From Misgurnus anguillicaudatus (lineage: Eukaryota > Chordata > Actinopteri > Cypriniformes > Cobitidae): a stretch of 64,000 nucleotides of DNA. The stretch lies in NCBI RefSeq assembly GCF_027580225.2, contig NC_073361.2, forward strand, positions 29,044,501 to 29,108,500, in the 5' to 3' direction. The position numbers and the translations under genes are program-made. Each line of letters opens with the position of its first letter. Within the stretch, counting starts at the first letter, position 1. Shown in pieces: positions 20,208-30,704 of this stretch. The notes beneath the pieces were generated by a model. It saw only the letters and a program-made list of their open reading frames with translations, was not told the DNA's origin and did not search any database.

Positions 20208-20948
20208 TGCTGCATTTACACCAACCGCAGTAGAGGCGTGAAGCGCGAGTGATTTCAATGTTAAGTCAATGTGAAGGCGCGTTGACGCGCGTCAGGAGGT
20301 CCCGCGGTGCGGAAGACGCGTTTCTGCCTCTTTCGCGCGAATGTGCTTTTTGTGCATTTTGCGGTTCACACGAATTTGCGGCTGACGCCCGAGTTAAAAA
20401 ATTTGAACTTTGGCGGAATTTCGCGCCGCGTTAACCAATCAGGAGCCTGCTTGCTGCTGTGGTGGCAGCCCCGCCCGGAGTCACTCATTCAACCAATGCT
20501 TGATATTGTCCGTAAGCAGTCACCCGGAGCTATACGACACAAGTTGTTATTTCTATAGAGACAGGAATAAAAAGGGCCTCGCTTGAAAGAGTGGCAGTGA
20601 GGACATCGGGCAACCTGGTAAACTTTAATACACATTTCACTTTTGAGTCACTTGACGTTTATCGACCCGCGCTGTTTATTTTCCCCTATAGTAAGGTTAC
20701 CACACACAAACCGGTAACTCTCTCGATAAATGCACAATCAACATCAGTCATCTTGCAAACAGACAACCGCATAGCACTTGCCCCTCCCACAAGAAACGGA
20801 GTTTGCCTCTGACTCGCGTCAAATGCTTGCTTTTTCCTCGCATCTACTCCGCTCTACACGCGCAAATGCATTCAAAGTGTTCAAGTGGCAAATTAGGCGT
20901 GGTAGGCGCGATCTTGACGCCCAAAACACGGTTGGTGTAAACTCAGCA
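20208..20948 (+). mobile_element. PIF/Harbinger-like MITE, 741 bp, TAA target
   Basis: The ends TGCTGCATTTACACCAACCG and the complement of GGTTGGTGTAAACTCAGCA are inverted, flanked by TAA (20205-20207 and 20949-20951). 3-bp TNA targets are typical of PIF/Harbinger. The interior is strongly CpG-rich (GCGCGTTGACGCGCGTCAGG) and includes a TATA-like AGGAATAAAAAGGG at 20562-20575 followed by CAACCTGGTAA, which may be the promoter and first splice donor of a lost gene. Confidence 0.75.
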
Positions 20949-20952
20949 TAAG

Positions 20953-21414
20953 TCTTGAAAAGTGAAGCCTATGGCTCTTTGATCGCCCCCTGGTGGCTGG
21001 CTACAGTACAAGTCATAAACCCCACCCTCTTTATTCAAACGAATGAGACTCTGCTCTAAATAAAAAAATACTACACTTCCAATAAAAGTTTCTGAAAGAT
21101 GTTTTTGGTCTTTTCAGGTAGTTGATATCACGCTGATATATGTTCAAGTATTCATTTTTGTGATAAGTTTCATTTTAGCTAGTAATTTGATGCTATAAAA
21201 ATGTGGCGTGGTTAAATTGGGCGTGCAAGTGTTTGGGCTGACGTTTGATACCACGGCTCCGCCTTTGGCTCCACGGACGATTCCTTCTGCGCATGCCTTG
21301 GCTCCAAACTGAAGTTTTTACGTAACATGGCAGCGACCATAGTCGAACATTTTTAGCTTCAATTCATTACAATGGAGGGAGGCGACGTCGTCCATCTTTT
21401 TTTACAGTCTATGG
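20953..21414 (+). repeat. CCATAGACTGT-type dispersed repeat, copy 2
   Basis: It starts TCTTGAAAAGTGAAGCCTAT, continues GATCGCCCCCTGGTGGCTGG and GTCATAAACCCCACC, and ends CGTCGTCCATCTTTTTTTAC AGTCTATGG. It matches the minus-strand reading of copy 1 (5475-6195) at both ends but differs in the centre, so the two are separate subfamilies. Class unknown. Confidence 0.65.
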
Positions 21415-21963
21415 TTTAAACACAGGTCCTACAAAACATATGTATATGTGTGTGGAGATCTTAATATTTATTCCTTAATGTTAATTAATTATTGTTTTAG
21501 GGTAATTGATGGCACTAATTGCTTTATAATCACACTTTTCTTCTCCTTCACAGTTTAAAAATAAAATAAGCAGCATTTAACGCCATCAAAACGTAGCCAC
21601 TCTGAAATGTCTACAGTTAAAATATAGATTTTTTTCAGACTTATCTCACAGAAAGTCGTGTTATAGACGGTTTCATCGGACGCACGTGCGGTGACACGAT
21701 AGACGTCTGGTCCGAACTTTACTTCCAGTTTCATTTTTTTAATGGTCTGACAAGTTGCTGAACTGAACTCGAACAAATACCTCATCGAACATAACAAATG
21801 TTAGGTAATCTACGTTGTTTATTTTGCTTGTTATATAAATAAACTACGTTTAAAGTACTTTGTTGTTATTTATTCTTAGCGGAGTTTGCCGGAAGTTACG
21901 TGTTGACCACGAAAGCCACTTGTTTATGTTGTTTCTGCTGAAACAGTCTATAGTCCAAATTTT
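21415..21963. other. Non-coding stretch, possible repeat flank
   Basis: AT-rich, with a CpG-richer patch at 21655-21720 (GGACGCACGTGCGGTGACAC). An 80-codon minus-strand frame (21555-21797) shows no motif. It may be part of an older element into which the next foldback inserted, but I cannot show its other half. Confidence 0.35.
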
Positions 21964-22490
21964 TTATCAATTTATTCGTCTCCATGGCACGAAATTTAGC
22001 TTTTTTCGTGCCTTGAGCACAAATGTCTTTTTCGTGACACTTGCACAAATCTCTATAAACAGTTTTTCGTGTCCGTGGCACAACTTTTTTTCGTGTCATT
22101 TTATGTATTGTTTTCTCATTGGTTTTTTTCCTATTTTCTTACCATTGTCACTTGGGGTTAGAATCACTTTCTGTTTCATTTTTAGAAATCCCAACCCCAA
22201 CTCTAATCCCAAATCCAGGCGAGAATAGTTTTAAAAGCGGAAGAAAAACATGTTGAAACCAATACATAAAAGTACATCCTAACCCAAACCCCAAATCTAA
22301 CCCCAAGCAACAAAGATTTAAAAATAGGAAAAAAAGGAGAAAACAATACATAAAATGACACGAAAAAGAAAGTTGTGCCACGGACACGAGACACTATTTA
22401 TAAAAGTTTGTGCGAGTGTCACGAAAAAGACATTCGTGCTCAAGGCAAAAAAAGCTGAATTTCGTGCCATGGACACGAATAAATTGATAA
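21964..22490. mobile_element. CACGAAA/TTTCGTG foldback element, copy 1
   Basis: About 527 bp of near-perfect hairpin: TTATCAATTTATTCGT at the left and ACGAATAAATTGATAA at the right, each followed inward by GCACGAAATT, TTTTTTCGTGCC, GTCTTTTTCGTGAC and their complements. The centre holds TTGGGGTTAGAATC and AACCCCAAATCTAACCCC. Frames on both strands (e.g. 21860-22228, 22148-22387) are open only because the arms are complementary. Relatives lie at 49525-50098 and 57455-57958. Confidence 0.85.
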
Positions 22491-23040
22491 CATCTTGCAT
22501 GAATATAACACGACTTATAAACGATATCTACGACTGATAAACAAAGCGATTATCATAGCAACTAGCTGAAAAAACATGCCAAGCGCCGACATTCGGTGTC
22601 CGCCTGGAGTTTCAGCCGCTTTTTGTACATGCCCACTTTGAGGTTATCTATGAACTAGTGTGCTTCAAAATATTGACATTATAATTCATAAAAAACATTC
22701 TCTTTTCCACCAGAAGGGATTTATGATTTTTATGATGTTATTTTGCGCTTCAGCTGCTCATCAGATTCCAGGCTGTGAGGTAAACAAAACGCTATGGCTA
22801 TTTTAAAGGGGGAGGAGCCACTTAATTAGCCCCGCCCTAACTTCATGTCTTATGGGAAATTACAACACTTTAAAACAAAGTTGCACATTTTAAAGCACTT
22901 CAGTGGGTCTTTAAGAAACTTAATTAGTTTGAATCAAAAGTTTATTTACAATGTTGCTTAATTTTGTCTCACTATCAAAAGTATTGTCAGTATTTATTAC
23001 ATTTTCTGTATCGTCCATCAGCTTCATTGTTTACATGAAC
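22491..23040. other. Unassigned non-coding stretch
   Basis: Contains GCGCCGACATTCGGTGTCCG and a purine-rich GGGGGAGGAGCCACTTAATT segment resembling 5-prime parts of cyprinid repeats. No ends are identified, so the boundaries are unknown. Confidence 0.3.
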
Positions 23041-23846
23041 ATCTAAATATAATTTATTTCCAGATGCCCTTCTGAACTTTGGAAAGATGGATATGCGGTC
23101 CATCTCTCTTTGTTTTCCTCTTATTTGTATTTATACTCAAACTTTTATTGCCTTGGCTTCCGTACTGAAGTCCCTCCTATTACCTGGTTTGTATGTTTCT
23201 CTGAGGTCTTTCGAGCGACTCTGGGGAGTCCGGTTTCAATGCCTGGCTATCTGCTCTGCATAAATAGCAACAAAGCCATTGTCATCTGCACCTTTTGGAT
23301 TGCCTTTCCGAGCCTATTGAAACCGGCTGTCCCTTGAGACAATGCTCCAGTCACTGCCATCACCCTGCGTTTCCAATTGTTCCAAAATGGTTCTTTCGGG
23401 AGAGTTGCCTGGATTATTCCTGGAATGGATGGCAAAAGTGAGCAAACCTTGTTTCTGTCAGGAAAAGATAATTTCTGAGAATTTAATAAACTGGACCATA
23501 TGTGGACTTTTTGCACTGGTTTGAACTTTGTATAAGAATAGCATTGTTTACGGCAGTAATTCCCAGCTGATGGGTCAAAGGTCAGCTCTTTTGTTTCTGC
23601 ATTGTTTGAGGTTTTACTCGTCATATGTCGTGGTTAAGGGTGACGTGTGCCGTTTTGGTGTTGCTACTGGCACCAATCATAATTGTGCAACTGATGTAAT
23701 GTCTAACTGTCTTCAGAAAAGTTTCCAAAATATTCACCATCTTACACAAACAGGACAAACAAATATAAAGACACGTCATTGGTTGAGTAAATGCCGTCAT
23801 GTTGTGTTGGTGATGCACACAGAGTAATGTTTAGATAAAGCTACAC
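23041..23846. other. Single-copy-looking, enhancer-like stretch
   Basis: No repeat ends. Balanced composition, with words such as CTGCATAAATAGCAACAAAG, CCTATTGAAACCGGCTGTCC and GTGACGTGTGCCGTTTTGGT. Overlapping frames on both strands (23247-23624 minus, 23528-23827 plus) have no domain. It is a candidate non-coding regulatory stretch; this is inference. Confidence 0.3.
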
Positions 23847-24040
23847 ACTATAAAAAATGCTACATTTTTGTCAAATCAACGTATATTGTATTTTTATGTT
23901 AATTTAACTTAACAAATTAGGTTAAACAATTTCAACTTATTTTTATAAGTTATGTCAACTTTCTTATGTCAAAACTTAAAATTGTAGGTTGAATTGACTT
24001 TGACAAGTTGTTTTAACTTCATTCTGCATTTTTTACAGTG
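23847..24040. mobile_element. ACTGTAAAAAATGCTAC-type palindromic MITE, copy 1
   Basis: Left CACTATAAAAAATGCTACAT and right GCATTTTTTACAGTG are inverted ends. The interior is made of CAACTT and AAGTTG words (TTTCAACTTATTTTTATAAG). Related sequence is at 61536-61984 and in the 315-bp tandem unit at 60590-61535. Confidence 0.7.
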
Positions 24041-24300
24041 TTAGTGTTTACACTGTTTAGATAAATTAATCTATGACTTATTTATTGAAAAAAGAATTTA
24101 ATATTTATTAATGTAATGTCAATTTTATTTTTAGAGCACATTTAAATTCAGCTTGCAATTACCAAAGTGCTGAACAAAAATATTATTACACAATCCATGA
24201 AAACAATGGAATATAGTAAATAAAGCAAATAATACCAAATTACGCGATTAACACTTTATTCTAAAAATTTTAAATGCAGTTTACATACATGTTGGTCAGT

Positions 24301-24444
24301 TTAACCCCTTCAGACCCTGCATCTGCTGCAATGGACATCACGTTTTGTGGTTCAAACCAATTAAAATGCATGCTTTTACAGATTGGTCCCAAATCAACCA
24401 ATTAAAATAAGGCACACTGGAAAAATCTGGTCTGAAGGGGTTAA
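24301..24444. mobile_element. TTAA MITE, CCCCTTCAGACC ends
   Basis: TTAACCCCTTCAGACC at the left and GGTCTGAAGGGGTTAA at the right are exact complements with TTAA at each edge, enclosing 144 bp. The interior also pairs (CAAACCAATTAAAATGCATG and AATCAACCAATTAAAAT are direct relatives). Non-coding. Confidence 0.85.
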
Positions 24445-24448
24445 TAAT

Positions 24449-25286
24449 TTAAAGGTGCAATGTGTAAAAAGATTGCGTATTGGAACCAATGGCTCAGTCC
24501 ACAGCTCACCCCCCTTCAAAGCATATATAAAAGCTACTGAAACAGAGACAGAACAAACATGTCGTTGTCTGAAATGACATAATGACAAAAGTTTGCAGTT
24601 TGTCCATTTAGGGCTACTGTAGAAACATGGCAGCGACTTCCATTTAAGGGAACCCGCGGTGTATGCAGTGGCGGCTCGTGACTGCTCATCCGAAGGGCGC
24701 AAATTAAAAATATGTGTTCTGAGTGTCGTGTGTTGATGGTATTTTCAAAATATGTGTTTTTTGCTTCATGTGAACCATGTGCATCATGTGTTTTGTCAAA
24801 ATAAGTGCCTGCTGCACACGCGTCAAATTCGTTTATGATAAATGAGACGCTCACGTTCACAAAATACACGCAAGACACTCCCTTAACACTAAACTCTGAT
24901 TACGCATGAAATTATGCGAGTATCTAGCAAACGCAAGCGTCTCTTTTATCATAAACCCTTTAGACGCGTCTGCAGCAGACACTTATTTTGACTAGACACG
25001 TGATGCACATAGGATAACTCGATGCGCAGAACACATATTTTGAAATTACGAACCACACACATGACGGGCTACATACATGTTGGGACGAACTTCGCATCGA
25101 GCGCCCTCGAAAAAGAAGTCACCGGCCGCCACTGCGTTTATGTAGATAAAAACGTCTCATTCTAAGGTAATAAAACATAACTGTTCATTATGTAAGGTCT
25201 TTATACACCACTTATAATATAGTTATGTATATTATATTGCATTTTCATCAATAGATCCTCATAAAAAGTACACATTGCACCTTTAA
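24449..25286. mobile_element. TTAA MITE, AAAGGTGCAATGTGTAA family, split by foldback
   Basis: TTAAAGGTGCAATGTGTAAA at the left and TACACATTGCACCTTTAA at the right, TTAA at both edges. The second copy at 54008-54395 is uninterrupted and shows that everything at 24666-25134 is an insertion: AGTGTATGAAGATAAAAA there corresponds to GGTGTATG here and resumes TAGATAAAAACG after it. Both copies carry GGCTCAGTCCA or GGCTTAGTCCA and ACATGGCAGC or ACATGGCGGC. Confidence 0.9.
24666..25134. mobile_element. CAGTGGCGGC foldback MITE, copy 2
   Basis: It starts CAGTGGCGGCTCGTGACTGC and ends GTCACCGGCCGCCACTG. The flanks GGTGTATG and CGTTTATG agree at 6 of 8 positions as an eroded target duplication, and the empty target is seen in the homologous repeat at 54240-54260. 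The interior repeats the hairpin words of copy 1 (GAGACGCTCACGTT with GCAAGCGTCTC). Confidence 0.88.
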
Positions 25287-25314
25287 GTAAGATATTAGTG
25301 TATGTTTGACTATT

Positions 25315-25432
25315 TAATGTATGCATTTGGCAGATGCTTTTATCCATAGTGCATTACAAGGTATACATTTGATCATTATGTGTCTTTCCTGTGATCGAAC
25401 CTTTTGTGCAACGTTCTACCATTGAGGAACAC
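25315..25432 (-). mobile_element. SINE fragment, minus strand
   Basis: ATGCATTTGGCAGATGCTTT, then TATCCATAGTGCATTACAAG, then TGATCGAACC and GTTCTACCATTGAGGAAC. Reversed, this gives a tRNA-like head (GGTTCGATCA B-box variant) and the conserved SINE/L2 tail. Internal deletions are present. Confidence 0.7.
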
Positions 25433-26120
25433 TTTAGTACTTTATTTTGGACTGTGTTGTTTTCTAATGGCATCTTTGGCTATGGACGTTTTGTGTGGAA
25501 AACAAAGAAAGTTTCTTGTGAACTGCAGCATTGGTTTGCCTGGGTGGTGATTACCATAAAGTACCACAATCCAGTTTTGTGACTAGAATCGGTCTTACCC
25601 TACATCATTCAGAGTTAAATATTCACCAAACCAGAAGAAAGTCATGCCCTATAGTGATTCTGCAGTCGTAAGCCAGATACGATTGAGCCATCCGGCGGTG
25701 TGAAATCGCATCCGGTCCTGGCTCTGTAATCATTCTTTTTGACTCTTGTTAAATGGTTTACTAGCTACTTCTGGCGGCGTTTTCTGAAGATAGCAAGCGT
25801 ATAAAGACTGGCCTTGATCGGATTAACCGCGCAACAGCATGATGTAACTTTTTGTTTGTGTGCTATGTGTATGTCACGGTTTAGTGTACCCACGGTATGA
25901 CCAGTGTGCGATAAAGCTGAAGTGTTTTTGTTTGGTCTGTGTACAATACTCGAGATTACTGACACTTCCAGCTGCAGTGAAGCAAAATGTTGTTTGCTGG
26001 TGGATGTAAAGAAATAACATTGCTCTTTTAGAAATGCTCAGGAGATTTGGTGGAATTCATTGTGTTACGAAGTATCATCTTTGTCTTTAATGTATCACTT
26101 AAAGATGCTTCAGAGATCAA
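25433..26120. other. Single-copy-looking non-coding stretch
   Basis: No repeat boundary was found. There is a slightly CpG-enriched segment at 25670-25830 (CCATCCGGCGGTGTGAAATC, CTGGCGGCGTTTTC). No coding signal. Confidence 0.3.
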
Positions 26121-26359
26121 GGGGAGGTTTCCTGGACAGTGCTTGTCTAATTCCCAGACTAAAATGAATTTTTAAGCTGTCTTAATTTAAAAACATCTTA
26201 CACTGACATATCTTAAAATATATCAATGCCATTGTTTTATCTCAAGATGGACACCAGCATTGTTTTTTGTAAGGTATGTTTGTAAAAACCACTTATATAT
26301 CATAATATGACTAAGGCCTAGTCCTGGATTAATCTAAACCCTGTCTGGGAAACCGCCCC
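26121..26359. mobile_element. GGCGGTTTCCCGGACAG-type MITE, copy 1
   Basis: GGGGAGGTTTCCTGGACAGT at the left and CCCTGTCTGGGAAACCGCCC at the right are inverted ends. The interior TAAGGCCTAGTCCTGGATTA and TTTTGTAAGG is shared with copies at 30496-30704, 31433-32563 and 54397-54643. One of the commonest cyprinid repeats in the window. Confidence 0.8.
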
Positions 26360-26392
26360 AACAAATGGATATAAATAAGTTGTTGGAGTACA

Positions 26393-26857
26393 TTAACTCT
26401 TTCCCTGCCAGCGTTTTAAAAAAAGTTGCCAGCCAGCGCCAGCATTTTTCATGATTTTCACAAAAGTTTAATGCCTTCAAGAAAATGATGTTCTTAAAAT
26501 ATTTAAACATACAAAATATCAAAGGAAAGAACAGATTCTGCTTCCAAACACAATAAAAATATGTCATCCTACCTTCATTAGTTCTCTTTTCATCACCTCT
26601 CAAATATGGGGTAGGTTTCTTCAAAAACACCAAATTTTGAGCAAAATGCTGAGATAATTTCATTTTTGTGGAGGACTTTTGATAGAGATCAGATTCAGAG
26701 CGATCCTTAAAATATACACGGATATACAGCTGTTTGCCCTAGGGCCAAACTTCCGGGTTTTATAAGTTGTGCCACCTGGTGGATAATAGCGATATTGCGG
26801 AAAGCCAAAAATACTCGTCATTGGCAGGGAAGCGTTTTCTCTAATTTGACGAGTTAA
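26393..26857. mobile_element. TTAA MITE, TTAACTC...CTGCCAGCG family, copy 1
   Basis: Left TTAACTCTTTCCCTGCCAGC and right TTTGACGAGTTAA with TTGGCAGGGAAGCGTTTTCT. TTAA is at each edge, enclosing 465 bp. The family reiterates GCCAGC/GGCAGGGA near its ends. A reversed relative lies at 51083-51451. The minus-strand frames 26334-26663 and 26660-26878 are not genes. Confidence 0.75.
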
Positions 26858-26913
26858 CTTGAAAACAAATGAAAACATATGCGGGCCGTCAGCGTAAACG
26901 CTTTGGTGTGCAC

Positions 26914-27116
26914 TAGGGATGCGCGGGTCAGCGTTTTTTCCAACCCGCTGGTCCCGTTTTTATGAAATATTTGGGCCGCCCCAACCCGCCCCGCACCACT
27001 GTATCTATTTTGACAACCCGCACCTGCGACCATTAAAATAGACATATTAGGCATTTTAATGTAAATGAAAAGAGGCTTTATTTATCTTTACCCGACCCAA
27101 TCCGACTAGTGTGCAC
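26914..27116. repeat. GGGATGCGCGGGTCA relic
   Basis: TAGGGATGCGCGGGTCAGCG at the left, with interior AACCCGCCCCGCACC and ACAACCCGCACCTGCGACC, resembles the intact element at 9459-9716. The right end is eroded (ACCCGACCCAATCC). Probably a decayed hAT-type MITE. Confidence 0.55.
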
Positions 27117-27121
27117 CCTAC

Positions 27122-27321
27122 TTAACCCATTTACTCCTAAAACGCTTAAAACCTATGTTTTTCTAGGATAATTACCCTTATCTCCTGAGGGTTTTCAGAA
27201 AAAATACTAAGAATTGTCAACGTCTACCAAAAACTTAATATCTAAGCCTCTGTAGCACTTAAAAACATGAAATAAAAGTAACCGGCGGTAGATGTAATGT
27301 TTCGGCGCGCAAATGGGTTAA
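27122..27321. mobile_element. TTAA MITE, TTAACCCATTT ends, 200 bp
   Basis: TTAACCCATTTACTCC at the left and CGCAAATGGGTTAA at the right are inverted with TTAA at each edge. No other copy is recognised in the window. Confidence 0.75.
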
Positions 27322-27329
27322 GAGTACAG

Positions 27330-28090
27330 AGATATAAAAAATTCCGTAGAAATTACAATGTTAATGCAGCTGGGTTGCCGGTAATTTACCGTAGATTTAA
27401 ATTTATGTTATTAACTTGCAAGAGTTTCTTCAAATTTAAATAAATTTTAAATATTAACAAGTCTTTATCTTTACAGAATAAAACTATATAATAACAGCCT
27501 CATGCAAAGCATTCTGGGAACCAGAAATCATCATCAACCTTTTTCTGTTTTTTGCTTCAGATTTTGTTTCCCAGAATGTTTTGCTTGATGCTGTTTTTTT
27601 AGTTTTACTCTGTAAAGATAAAGACTTGTAAATGTTTAATATTCATTTAACTTTGAACAAATTGTTGCCAGTAGAAAACATACATTTAAATCTACGGTAA
27701 GTTACCGGCAACCCAGCTGCAATTTCTACGGAATTTTTTTACAGTGTACCTAAAACCTTACTGTAGATTTAAAGTTGTGTTATTTACTGGCAACAGTTTG
27801 TTCAAAGTTAAAAGAACATTAAACATTTACAAGTCTATGTCTACAGAATAAAACTGTAAAATAACCAGAAAACCTCATCAACTTTTTCTGTTTTATATTC
27901 AAGATTTTGGTTCCCAGAATGCCTTGCATGAAGCTGTAATTTTAGTTTTATTCTGTAAAGGTAAAGACTTGTTAATGTTTAATGTTCATTTAATTTTGAA
28001 CAAACAGATGGCATACATTTAAATCTACAGTAAATTACTGGCAAACAGCTGCCAGCAGTACTGTATTTTCTTCAGAATTTTTTTACAATG
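27330..28090. repeat. Two adjacent copies of the GCAGCTGGGTTGCCGG foldback
   Basis: Unit 1 (about 27330-27747) has GCAGCTGGGTTGCCGGTAAT with TTACCGTAGATTTAAAT at the left, and AAATCTACGGTAAGTTACCG then GCAACCCAGCTGC at the right. Unit 2 (about 27748-28090) repeats the interior (TTACAGAATAAAACTG, CAGAATGCCTTGCATG) more diverged. Unit 1 is close to the copy at 31581-31998. Confidence 0.8.
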
Positions 28091-28225
28091 TATTTAAGAG
28101 CTAAAATTGTCTGGTTTTAGTTAAATATCATGAGAAAGATTTGAGTTTATATTGAAATCTTTAATAATAATATTGACTTGCTCGATACTGTATGTATGTT
28201 TTTTTTAAATGAAATATCTAAAAGA

Positions 28226-28425
28226 CAGCAACGCTGTAATTATGCAGCTGGTTGCCAGTAACTTACTGTAGAAGATACAGACTGAAAATGTTTCATGTTC
28301 ATTTAACTTTAAGCAAACTGTTGCCAGTAAATAACATGAATGTAAAATCTACAGTAAGTTACTGGCAGCTAGTTGCCAGTAATACCCAGTAATACTGTAA
28401 TTTCTACAGAAATGTTTTACAATGA
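28226..28425. repeat. Third, shortened GCAGCTGG foldback copy
   Basis: ATGCAGCTGGTTGCCAGTAA with CTTACTGTAGAAG at the left and AAATCTACAGTAAGTTACTG with GTTGCCAGTAAT at the right. It lacks most of the interior found in the two preceding copies, so it is an internal-deletion derivative of the same family. Confidence 0.7.
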
Positions 28426-30495
28426 AGCATTAACTAAAGTTTCCATTTCCATCTGCATATTGGTTTCTAGAAGATACAATTGAGATATTTAAGAGATGAT
28501 TTGCATTTCATTTGCATACTTTTTCTTTCATTTATTATACGTGACCCTGTCTGTGAAATCTAGGTTAAAATCTCATAATCTGATTATAAGATTTGAAGCA
28601 TCAAAGTTTCAATCTTTGACATCACCTTACTGTTTCCAACAATGTTATATTTCACACTTTCTTTTTTACATTGGATGATTTGTTTTTGTAAAAAAACAGC
28701 AAATCATAAATAATGACTTGAGCTTGGTTTTCAGAGAATGGGTCACTGGATCTCTTACTGTACATGAGAGCTACATCAAAGGTGTGGGGTTATTACTCAA
28801 AATACAGAATGCATCAACATCCATCAGCATCAGAAGTTTCAGCCGAACATGCGAGATGCTTCGGTTTCTAATGCACGTTGTTGTGGGTTGACAGCTGTGA
28901 CCACAGCGAGCCCTTTCTCGCCCGTATGTTTGGAAAGAAGCAGAAACGTCTGCTTTTTACCGGAGGTTTAGATGCTTGTTTATCACTTTTAAATACCATC
29001 ATCTTTGCTGAAATCCCCTCTGAAAAGAACCTTTCACTTGCTGGAGTAAATTCAAATTAAAATTTAAATCCCTCTTTGCATTCCTTCAGCCTCTTTTAAA
29101 ATAGCTGGCTCCTTTTAGAAAGCTGTTTATGTAGTGATCTGTTTATAATCCAGTTTGTTTCTCAACAGCGAAGAAAGAAAAAAAGGAACACTGAAATCAT
29201 ATTATCAGTGTCTTGGAGAGATGATGCGAGAAGTCAGAGAGTCGGTATCCGGCGGGGGGAGACTTTTCAAAAGTAGTAAATCTGTGAAACGTTGCAAATG
29301 CTCTTTGATGGAGTACTTTGATGCAACATGAGCATTTGACTTGCAAATACTAACAGAACATTGTATCGGCGAAACTCTTGATGTATCTCGCGCTTTTGTT
29401 GTGTGTTACTGCAAAAAATGCGACAATGCTTAAACAAACAGGTGAAATCTATCCGAGAACTCTTTAAGTACGTTTGTTCGCCTTGCACTGCGAACTCCCG
29501 CCTCCAGTCACTTCCGTTCGTCTTTTCGCTGTAGTTTTCCCGTATCAGGCCCCATTCTGTTTGGAAATACTGTCGAAACGCATTTCAAACAAACAAATCA
29601 AGCCTGTCAAGCAACCGACCCGTTTTTCCCCCCTCTCTTCAGATGCATTCAGTTGGCTGTTGAAAGGACAAATAACATGAAAGACCTTATTAAGGTTTTC
29701 TTTGAGTACGCTAGATTGGATTTATTGTTAGCGAACAAATTATAATTGTATCTCCTGAAAAGTTAGCAAAGATCTAAACAAAGGGAAATCAATGGCACAG
29801 GCCGATTAATCACACCGAGCGAGCTACTTGTGCCGAAGAAACTTACCTCATAATCAATGTCTTTGTTTTGCTCAAAGGGCATTTGCATGCTGATTCACTG
29901 TGCCATATTGGATGCAATCAAAACATTGTCATCCACATTAATAAGAGGTTATTTGGACTCTCAAGTATGGCACTGAATTGCACACGCAAACCGCGACATT
30001 ATAGCGCTCTGGTATTAAAGACACGTCCGTGTGTGAGGGAAAGACAGTACTTAGGAGAGATCGGGGGTTTTTTGGCGTGTTTGTTTAATTCTTAAAATAT
30101 CACAGCGGATATTTAGATAGTTGTATGATGAATATAAACTGTTGTTCGATAGGGTTTGGTATGATTCATGGGTTCATATGCTTCATATGTGAGATTAACC
30201 TCTGTTATTCCAAAGTTTAAGAATCAGGAAAATAAATCCTACAGTAAAGAAAACCTTATCCCATCCCACACAGTAAACATCAAAGTATTCTCATTTACAT
30301 TTGTTAATCCTTGACGTCCACCCTGTTAACATCCAGTTGTGTTATTTTTGTGTTTAATATTCATTTCTTTGCTATTGCAATAAAGTTTGTTACATTTCTT
30401 AGATCATACCTTTAAGATTTTGACTTTAAAAACATACTTTTTGGTTTATTTGTTGTCTTACAAACATGTTTGTTAATCCATAGTCATTTAAACAA
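28426..30495. other. 2-kb single-copy-looking, enhancer-like stretch
   Basis: No repeat ends are found. It contains an octamer ATTTGCAT (29881-29888), AACAAAG-type SOX words (29776-29782, 29862-29868 region), TAATCACACC and CATTAATAAGAGG. Frames of up to 75 codons show no domains. I read this as regulatory-looking unique DNA; cross-species alignment would decide. Confidence 0.35.
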
Positions 30496-30704
30496 GGGGT
30501 GGTTTCTCGGACAGGGATTAGCTTAAGCCACGCCTTTGTTAAATTAGAAAATTGAACTAGTTTTAACAAACCTGCCTTACTAAATACATTACTTGTATGG
30601 ATTTTGAGGCGAAACAAAGGGCACTGATGTATTTTGAGATATGTCAGTGCAAGTTTTATTTCAGTTTGGACAGCTCGTCTAATCCCTGTCCGGGAAACCG
30701 CCCC
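30496..30704. mobile_element. GGCGGTTTCCCGGACAG-type MITE, copy 2
   Basis: GGGGTGGTTTCTCGGACAGG at the left and CCTGTCCGGGAAACCGCCCC at the right are inverted ends. The interior TTAGCTTAAGCCACGCCTTT and GAGATATGTCAGTGCAAG follows the family. It abuts the next element without a gap. Confidence 0.82.

Noticed and set aside
20249..20812. CpG island of a host gene promoter
   Set aside because: The CpG-rich block lies entirely inside an element with inverted ends and TAA target flanks, so it belongs to a transposon.
22148..22537. Several hydrophobic open frames on both strands
   Set aside because: They are mirror translations of the complementary arms of the CACGAAA foldback.
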